A DNA stretch of 64,000 nucleotides, from positions 1,736,001-1,800,000 of the forward strand of contig JAUKUA010000001.1 in NCBI GenBank assembly GCA_030549175.1, given 5' to 3'. The DNA comes from Lasiosphaeris hirsuta. Lineage: Eukaryota; Ascomycota; Sordariomycetes; Sordariales; Lasiosphaeriaceae. The notes under the pieces are model-generated. The model made no database searches. It had not been told where the DNA came from and saw nothing but the letters and a program-made list of their open reading frames with translations. This document shows, one piece after another, positions 46,085 to 54,184 of this stretch. The first letter of the stretch is position 1. Every line of letters starts with the position of its first letter. The position numbers and the translations under genes are program-made.

Positions 46085-47406
46085 TTCGAAGGTCCGGTTC
46101 GATCTCGCTGTGGGTAGGTTGCGATTGGATTGGTCGAGGAGTCCTGGTTTCGTCGTGGTTCATGGAAGAGCTCCAGCTTCTAGGCCAATGAGGAGCCTCA
46201 AGCTGCTGGTAGAAGCTAAAGTAGGCACAGCACGCTTGACACGTGATTTTATATTCAGGGTTAGGGTTTACTTTCTTGAAGCTTTTTTCCACACCAAGCA
46301 AGCACGACAGCTTGAAGTTACGGCTAGGTCATATGGACGAGCGGGAAAGCCTCAGTATTGATTAGACCGTGGTTTGTTTTCTATAATATTCAGCCGGGGT
46401 ATTCCGATCCGTAACAACCTGAACGACTAAGCTCAAAAACCAAAATCCGGTATATTGTATATTTTTGCCCAGTTAACCTGTAACGTATGAGTTCATGTCC
46501 CCTACTAGATCAATCTTGAATAGTTCCACCTTTAAGAGAGTATTTATTAACTGTAGGCCATTTTAATAACTTTGAAATTGCTATCAGACCAGAATCGAGT
46601 CTGGCTTCTACTTGTAAATGAGCTGAAAAGCAATCACCACAGTATTTATCACAATCCCACGTATAATTATTTGTGTTGTTCTCGTGTTCCGAAGTGAATA
46701 TCCTTGCCAAGCTTAATGGCATGTTAAAATGTGCAATCGGGACATAGTAGATGAACATACATATTTATGTTTTTTATTACACACAACAAGGACACCTATC
46801 CCTCGCCTATAAGCTGGACCTGGGCATCATCTTCTCTGCCTCGAGGTTTATCGCATTACCATATTTTCTTAGCGTAAAAGACATCTCTGTTGGATAATAC
46901 TGGCGATTGACCATGTAGCTCAGCTTCCTAAAATCCCAATCTCGCACAAGATCCTACACAACTCGCGTACCTTGACAACAACATACTTGTTCAACTACCG
47001 CGTGCACCAACCTCCCCGACTGCACCGATGACTTCGAAATCCCCTCCCCCACCCACCTCAGCACCAAGATCATCTTCTCGAGCAGCTCCGGGTGGTGCTA
47101 TGCTAAGGCGCTAGAGGACGCAGGGGTGGGTGTGAGAGCTGATGTTGTTCAGTGGTGGCCGCATACATTTGGCTGAAGTTGCCGCAACTGGCGAGGGCAT
47201 TGAAGGCAGAGGAAGTGACGCTGAACGGTCGGGCTTGGGTTACAGAGTACGTATTGTTAGTCTTCATGAATGGGAAAGCCGAGCAGAACACAGGGCTAGA
47301 TTCTCTGCGACGAATTATTGATGGGTTTGATTCTCCTGCAACCCCTGACCCGTTTCCGCTATCTACAATGCTAGAGTACACAAAGAAAACGAAAAGGTTG
47401 ACGCGT
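46085..47406. other. AT-rich spacer with a possible hydrolase relic
   Basis: Between the COX16 start and the ATP7 stop. Roughly 46380-46800 is visibly AT-rich compared with the rest of the window. About 46990-47160 (+) holds a short coding-like run ([36 protein letters not shown]) that recalls the C-terminal His region of alpha/beta hydrolases, but it ends at a stop and has no upstream gene. Confidence 0.35.
46256..46270. promoter_or_regulatory. Telobox-like repeat upstream of COX16
   Basis: The sequence cagggttagggttta holds two overlapping TTAGGG-type units about 170 bp upstream of the COX16 ATG (AAACCCTAACCCTG in the gene's sense). Telobox motifs bind Tbf1-like factors in fungal promoters of ribosomal and mitochondrial genes (known in yeasts); use here is inferred. 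Confidence 0.5.
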
Positions 47407-48198
47407 CTAGAGTACCGAGAGGTCACCGAACTTCTCCTGTTGTGTGTATTAGCATATTCCGTTTGCCCTAATAGCAATGGTGGGGTGAAACGTGCCTTGT
47501 ATCCCGGTACAGACCAGCGACCCTTGGAGACTAGCTTAGCGGTCTTCTCGTCGATGGAGGGCTCAGCCGCAGCCACCTCGTCCTAGAATTCCAGGTGATC
47601 AGCATGAAACAGCACCACGCCGACGCCGACAACAGGCTCATCCGTACCACAGTGAGATCCTCAAACGGCCTCGCGGTCTCAATGTTGGTGAGCGTCTTCT
47701 CCAAGTCCTTCAGCTCCAGGTCGACCTTCTGCTTGGTGGCCTCGGCATTGCGGATGGCCTCGACCTCAAAGGCTTCAATCGCCTTGAGCTGGCGGCTCAG
47801 ATCGTAAGTGGCGGGCTTGAAGGCGGTGAAGCGCTTCTCGATCTCGTCAATGATGGCCTGGTTCTTGAGGACGCCGCGGTACTGGGAGAAGTCGACCTGG
47901 GTGGGGAGCTCCGACAGCTGCTGGATCTTGCGGCGAGCATCTTCGTTGCGCTTCTTGAAGGCCTGGAGACCTGTCACCGTCTGACCGCGCAGGCCGAGCG
48001 AAGAGGTGACTTTGGCCCAGTCGAGCTTGAGAGCTGCGCTTCGCTGTTGCGAGGGGAAAGAAAGCAAGAATTAGCTCAGCTTGGCCAAAATTGACGGCGA
48101 CCGGTAGCCCGCATCGCAATTGACACCCCATCAATTCATCAAAGCATCATATCAATTCCAGACAAGCTCAATTGGTGAGGGTGTACTCACTGTGGCCA
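47407..48198 (-). CDS. ATP7: ATP synthase subunit d, mitochondrial
   Basis: Peripheral stalk subunit of the F1Fo ATP synthase. Exons 48190-48198 (three codons, MAT), 47648-48043, 47496-47582 and 47407-47436 give 173 aa, the usual length. Intron 1 (48044-48189, 146 bp) follows codon 3. Intron 2 (47583-47647, GTACGG...TCTAG) restores [20 protein letters not shown]. Intron 3 (47437-47495) begins GCACGT, not GT, and ends ACAACAG with a GCTAATAC branch. Using this GC donor joins GRWSVPGYK to EKFGDLSVL, the conserved subunit d C-terminus. Without it the frame runs on for more than 100 residues with no family match. Core motifs: [44 protein letters not shown]. Confidence 0.94.
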
Positions 48199-48757
48199 TT
48201 TTTGCGGTGGTTTGAGGTGATCAAGGAGTGGAGAGACTGTTCGATGCTGTTGCTTGACTTTGGCAAAGTTGATGCAACGTCTGAGCCAGTCGCGAGATCC
48301 ACATCACGTGGCACAGCACATGGGACGAATGTCGCCCGGACCAACCGAACGGACCAACCACAGCATGGACCCGATTTTGAATTTGATAGCACTGATACTG
48401 AAACCGCGGGGCACCTGAGCACAGCACTCTCCCAAGCATGGGACTCCTAGGTCAGGGACAATCTACCATAGCTCGACTGATGTTGGCATTTTCAAACCAC
48501 GGAAGATCTGCGTGAGAGCAGCATAGAGCAACTCCCGATCATATTTGTCGCAAGTCGCTAGTACAATCCCAACACTCGTGTAATATCAAACGTACTTGGT
48601 TTAGTGACCATCGGCGTTTTTGCAGCCGCCCAAGTAGTATTCGTTTCTTGATTCCCATAACCTCCCATGCATCAAGACGTCATGTCAAATAGAGCAAATT
48701 GGCAGCCTGTGCTTTTGCTATGATCTCCGAAATCAGAAACTAATCAGATTTCCCGCG
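48199..48757. other. Spacer between ATP7 and EGD2
   Basis: ATP7 promoter and EGD2 3' region. No additional feature seen. Confidence 0.4.
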
Positions 48758-49510
48758 CTAAATGCTCAATGCCATGATTGAGTTGACTATGTCGTTATCG
48801 TTCTCCTTCAGGGCCTTGACAGCCTTTGTGCGAGAGACGTTGGCTTGTGTCATGACGAGTTCGATGTCTTTGTCCTCAATGCCGTCGGCATCGACTTCTT
48901 CGCCGTCCTCTTCCTCCTCCTCCTCCTTGTGGTCGTGGCTATGTCCAGCGTGGTCGTGGCTGTGGCCGGCGTGATCGTGATCGGCCGTCTGGCTGGCGAG
49001 CTGCTGAGCAGCAGCAGCCTGAGCGCTGGCGTTGAGATCCTCAATCTTGGCTTCACCAAAGACGCTACTCAACTGTTAGCATGCCGTTTTACGGACTAGG
49101 AGATCTCTGGGGGAAAGCAAAGCTAACTTACATATATGTGTTGCTGTTGGGCGACTTGTACACCTCGGGGTTGTTGATGACAAAGAGGATCTAGGCTCTC
49201 ATATTAGCTTCGGTACATCAGATGCTTTCGGCAACAGCGCTGCATCGTAAATTCTTGCTAGGGGACGTACGTTCTTCGGGCGGCGAAGTGTGACACGGGT
49301 GATGCCGTGCACACGAGTAAGGTGGAGCTTCTCCATCGCCTTCCGCGCCTTCTTCTCGTTGCGAGAGTGGACTATGGCGGTCGAGCCGGCGGGGATGCTG
49401 GCATCGCCAGCTTCGACTTCGGACTCATCGCTGCTTTCATCATCGAGTTCCTCAACGGTGGCCTGCTTGACCTCCTCATCCGGAAGCTCCTCAATTCTTG
49501 GGTTGGCCAT
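48758..49510 (-). CDS. EGD2: Nascent polypeptide-associated complex subunit alpha
   Basis: NAC alpha, partner of EGD1 at the ribosomal exit site. Exons 49271-49510, 49132-49190 and 48758-49064 give 201 aa. Introns at 49191-49270 (80 bp) and 49065-49131 (67 bp) are GT-AG and restore [36 protein letters not shown]. The NAC domain is at about residues 50-115 ([20 protein letters not shown]). The C-terminus is a UBA domain ([31 protein letters not shown]). Between them is an unusual His-rich piece with two AGHSHDH units, then an acidic run [11 protein letters not shown]. The start [13 protein letters not shown] is the standard family start. It is tandem with eL14. Confidence 0.95.
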
Positions 49511-50224
49511 TGTGAATGGCTGGCGAATGAACAGGTTAGCTTCCTCGGTCGCGCACAAAATTTCGATCAGTAGTCAAGCTGCGGATGACCAAAGAGTTGT
49601 CTCAAATGGCCAGGAGAAGGGAAATATGAATCAACGCTCGATGAAACTTACATTGACGTGGGAAATGCCGCTAATGTCTGGGTGCGGGGGGTGAAGCTGT
49701 CGAGAGGCGTGGTGGGAAGAAAAAGTTCAGATCCAAATTTCAGTGATAGGGCTTGACGGCAGCGGACGCTTTCTGGTGGCGCCAGTCCCAATCAGGCAAT
49801 CGGGTACTTGTGGCTTGGTGCATCCAAAGGTCAAACCGCCCCAACATCGACATGGGCGTTTCCATACCGCTGCTGTATTGTCCACATGTTCAAGGGGGAA
49901 GAGGAAAACAAGGCACCTGAGACATCATTCAACATTCATAGTTTCACGGATTACGCAGTTGGTATTTTGGCCATTTTTGCTTTGGTCTAGCTCTGTGGAT
50001 GTATTGTCTCACAGGGGACCAAAAATGGGCGGAGATGTGGGCTTAATTTCGCATTTCCCATATGACGCCGGTCACCTTTGATGATGTGACATACAGGTCT
50101 TCCGAAATTGACGCAAAGAGAATCCAGCAACCCTAGTGCCGATGTTCATGCAGACCGCCTCAGAATAACCTGCTCCCCAAGAACCGATGCCGACCAAACG
50201 CTACCCCTTCCTGCTGTCCTGCAC
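49511..50224. other. Spacer between EGD2 and eL14
   Basis: EGD2 promoter and eL14 3' region. A telobox-like aaccctag lies near 50129-50136. No gene seen. Confidence 0.4.
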
Positions 50225-50717
50225 CTATGCCGAGGCCTTGATCTTGGCCAGCGCCTTGCGCTCCTCGAAACGTCTCTGCTTCTTCAACCGCATGACTTTG
50301 AATCGGTCGAAGTCGGTAAGCGATCTGCGGCGCTCCTGTTGCAGCTGCTTCTTTGCCCAGCTGCCCTCCTTCCACTTGGCGTCGATCTCGGCCGTCTCCC
50401 AGGCCTTCTTGACGGTGCCGGACCGGGCACCACGGGGGAGCTTCGCGATAACAAGCGGTGTGAGGAGAGTGTTGGAGAGCGAGACGGTGCCACGGGGAGT
50501 GGCGAGCTTAGGGTCGGATGAGGGTCCGTCGACGAGAGCCTACAATGCGATCCAGTTTAGTTTCCCAGTCCTCCCAAACTTGATGACTTCATCGGCAACA
50601 TACACGCTTGTGGTCGATGATCTCGACGATGGCGGCGAGGGTGCCGTTCTCGAGCTTCAGCACGCGGCCCACCTCCACGCTGCGCCATGAGCTGGATCCG
50701 ATCTTGATTTCGGCCAT
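50225..50717 (-). CDS. RPL14: 60S ribosomal protein eL14
   Basis: Large-subunit ribosomal protein with an N-terminal SH3-like (KOW-type) fold. Exons 50604-50717 and 50225-50539 give 142 aa; the 64-bp intron (50540-50603) has GTATGT and TAG. The product has WRSVEVGRVLKLENGTLAAI, VEIIDHKRALVDGPSSDP, then LATPRGTVSLSNTLLTPLVI, RGARSGTVKKAWETAEIDAK and a basic C-terminal helix ending KALAKIKASA. Length and order fit fungal eL14. The start MAEIKIGSSSW is typical. Confidence 0.95.
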
Positions 50718-52299
50718 TTTGTCGACTTCTGAGGGCGGGGATGGGTCAGCGATTGAACTTCAAGTTTGTGCACGCAAAATCGCGACCTTTCAAGAAAGTA
50801 ACTTCGATTGGCCGTGGAGGTGTTCAAGCGTGCTTAGGGGGGGAGGGGATATTTTGCCTACCTTTGATGCTTGTTACGAGGCCGTCAAAGATTCCAAGTC
50901 TTGCCCATGCATCGATATCTTGACCAAATTTTGTTGTGCGCGTTTGGTAATTGGCAGGGCTCGTGGAAAATTGGCGGAAAAAGTGGCTCCGGTTCCGGTT
51001 CTAGCTACACATTAAGGCGGGGCGAGGATTTGCTGTGGCTCAGCCATCAAAAATGTATATGCCCAGCCACTGGGTTGTTACATCCCTTTTCCCCACAATT
51101 ATTTTCTTCCCCCTTTCACAACACTTCAAATCTCTCCAAAGCACAGGCCCCGTCAACACTTCTACCTACCATGTGGATGCTATCGTAAGCTTTCACTTCC
51201 AGCGATACACCGAATCATGATAACTCATTGCGTTTTTGGCTCGCGTACTTATTTAATGCCTGACTGTCAAGCCGGTATTGTGGTCACCAGAAATCACATC
51301 TCCTAAACTTGAAATGCCCGCAACTTTTTGCAGACTGGGGCTTTCTCGCAACGTGCTCTAAGACCGCATGCCAATTCTCATCCAGAACGTCATGAAATTC
51401 GTTACTTGCGTGATCCCAGCTACAAACACTAGGTTTCATAATATTTACTGGGGCTCTTGATACACTGCGGCGCGACTTGTCAGACTTTCACAACAACAGA
51501 ATTCGACCTGAGGTCATATGCAAGGGCGAAGCAGCGTCGTAGGTTGCCAAGGGGAAATGTGGTTCAAGTAACCAGCCTCGCGGGGTGCTTCTTGCGTCAA
51601 GTCAGAGAATCCTGACTTTTACTCCTGCGGTTGTTGCTCCCCGGTTCGTGTAGTTTCTTCCCAGCTGCCGATGAGTTCAGAGCAAAGGTCGGGTTGGACT
51701 CTAGCCAATAGGCCAAGCTGTTCTACCAAGATGCGGCTGTCTACTAATCCGATGGTTGGAAGGCCTCGGCGTATGATACACTGGTCGTTCATTCTAAGTC
51801 AGTGTCTACTTAGACTAGCCTTTTCCCATCTGGTGCGACCTAACCCACCGATCCTAGCCAGAGATCCATAAATTGAATTGAACGCTGCGCAAGTTCAGCG
51901 CAACTACCTACGTACGTATGGCTGGCTCCGTTGCACAGAGGCGCCATACCAAAACGCAGCGACACAGCAACACAAGGGCTTCTCCACCATAGCTGGCGGA
52001 GGGATAGATGCCGGCGTGAGAACGGAATGCTCATTGGCAGCCGTCGACTTATCAAAGCCTTGAACGATCAAATATCGCACGGGGAGGAGTCGAATGGTAT
52101 CCCAAACCGGGAGCAGCCATTTGATCCCTTCGTTTCGTCATCCTCCTTCCTGGGCTGCCTCAACTGGAAGCCTACCCCGAATGCTCGGCTTTGGGCTTAA
52201 TACATCTCACTGAGCAAGGATTTATCAACAATATATCCTGCTCGCTCAAGCCAGCTTCTCTCAATCCACAACACCAAGACAGAACGAAGATTGTCCACC
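50718..52299. other. 1.6-kb divergent spacer
   Basis: Between the eL14 start and the decayed acetyltransferase start. No gene, RNA or repeat supported. Confidence 0.4.
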
Positions 52300-53408
52300 A
52301 TGGACGAACCAACGAGCTTACAGGCGTCTGACATTGTTTTTGTGGAGGCCACACCAGAACAACGGCGGCTCTCTTGGGCGCTAAACGCCGAGTCGTGGGC
52401 ACCACCGCTATCCACCAGTGACTACATTGCACGCGAAGAACACTTATCTCTACAAGGGCTCTCAAAAGATGGACGGTGCAGATATTGGGTCGTTTACCTT
52501 AGAGGGCATCCGCAGAAAATAATCGCCAGCTGTGAGAGCACACGCCAGACGGTCCTCATCTCCGAGAACGGGACTTCCAGGGAAGGCTACGGATACAGCA
52601 TCGCCAGTGTCTACACGAATCCGGCTTATCGTCGCCGAGGGATGGCTGCTATCATGTTGCAGAAAGTACAAGAGCAAATAGACCGGGGAAGCGACTGCAG
52701 CGTCCTCTACAGCGACATCGGCCGAAGCTATTATGCGAATCTTAGCTGGTTGGTGTTTTCGAGCCAGCAAGCCGTCCTTGGGTTGGCGGAGCAGGGAAAT
52801 GGAACGGCGGATTCGGCCTTTGCCCCGAGTCAGCCTTCCCGGACACGATACCTAAGCCTCACGCAGCTGTTTGATTTATGTGAAGTAGACGAGTTGTTTC
52901 TTAGCACTCGTTTTGATGGGTTTCCTGCATACGGAAAGACACGCAGTGCCTTCCTACCTAGCTTTGCGCAAATATCGTGGCAACTGGCACGAGAAGACTT
53001 TATGGCCGAGAAGCTTCTGGGGAGGTCGCCGCAGAACAAGGGTGCCATTGCAGACAATGGCAGATCTTAGATATATTGGGTCATGATTGTCGGGCCAAGA
53101 AGCTAAATGTGCTGCGCATCGTCCGTGTTATGGATCCAACGGCGGAGCAGCGCATTGATGATGTCAAAGTCCTCCTGGAGGCGGCACTGGCCGAAGCGAG
53201 TGCTTGGGGAATGTCAGAGGTGGTTGTATGGAATCCTGATGAAGAAACTACTATGGGGTCCAAAGCAGTAGGGAATACACACCTAGATGTCGTAAAGGTC
53301 TTCTTCAATGAACGGACGGAGGGAAGCATACCTAGTTTCCGATGGGCGGGAGGAAAGGACATAAAAAATACTCTTTGGGAGGACAACTTCTCTTACGGTT
53401 GGTGTTGA
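52300..53408 (+). pseudogene. Decayed LYC1-like GNAT acetyltransferase
   Basis: Relic of a GNAT protein resembling the fungal LYC1 group (yeast Lyc1 is an L-lysine N6-acetyltransferase). The frame from ATG 52300 reads MDEPTSLQASDIVFVEATPE. The acetyl-CoA loop is in SVYTNPAYRRRGMAAIMLQK at about residues 105-125, then VLYSDIGRSYYANLSW and FAQISWQLAREDFMAEKLLG. It stops at TAG 53068-53070, where relatives have Trp, directly after NGRS. A few bases later the conserved text resumes in another frame (GHDCRAKKLNVLRIVR, EDNFSYGWC) up to 53408. So one nonsense change and one base-count change within about 25 bp break the gene. No splice donor is present to remove them. The first 256 residues could still be translated. 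Confidence 0.8.
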
Positions 53409-54184
53409 GTGTCCTTGAGGGCTTAGTATGCAACAGTCGAACTGGTGTGCATGGTGTTGACCCCGGTGAGTATAGCATTCCAAGCAGCATATCTACACTT
53501 CATGTCCATTCAATTAACTGCCTCACCCGTGATAACGCTTGCTTCTTGTGTCCCCGGAGCCCCTGAGAAAGTATCTAATACTTAGTTATCGTATTGATAC
53601 TATGGGCCATTCAAATAAAGCATTCGGACGCTGCTTGACTCAATCAGGTAGTAAATTTGTTGTGCTGCTGTTGACCCTCGGTATTGCTGGTGTGCTGAAA
53701 TCACAACTCTGAGGTGGTACAGGCGGATGACCCTCGAAAAATCTTGGAGATTGAATCCTAGTCACCGGTAATTCGGTTGAGAGATCCACGCCTGCGCGGT
53801 GTTCCGACTAACGTTGAAAGAAAGAAAGCGCTCTCATCACGTGGATTTCACCAGCCCTGTATGTTGAGGCGTTGGCAGGGATGGACAAATGCTGGAGCAA
53901 TGGAGCTGCCTGTCAAAACCCACTTGTTTGGGAGCGTTTCCGTCGCCACCCTATGGGGGTATGGTATGTAACCCCTGCGCTCGAGCCACTTTAGATAGCG
54001 GCTCCCGTGTCCAAATTTGACCACGGCCAAGCCAATCGGCCAATCGACAATCGTGTCAAACAATCGACTCGCCCATCGCCTACATCACTGTTATCGCGCA
54101 TCATGGCCTGAGCGACAGCGACATTGGAGAGATATGTACGAGTAACGAAGATGCCAATGCACGACTGACGGACCCGCCGACACA
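53409..54184. other. Spacer upstream of the phosphodiesterase gene
   Basis: Promoter and leader of the next gene; nothing else recognised. Confidence 0.4.

Noticed and set aside
47152..47586. 144-codon plus-strand frame near ATP7
   Set aside because: Most of it is antisense to the last two exons and GC-AG intron of ATP7; no conserved motif.
48044..48189. Possible C/D box snoRNA in ATP7 intron 1 (TGATGA and CTGA about 75 nt apart)
   Set aside because: The base before TGATGA is not a purine, no terminal stem forms and no guide segment was identified. It would need an snoRNA search or small-RNA reads.
53050..53100. Intron hiding the stop and frame change in the LYC1-like gene
   Set aside because: No GT donor with a branch and acceptor surrounds the lesion, and the conserved text on both sides leaves almost no room.
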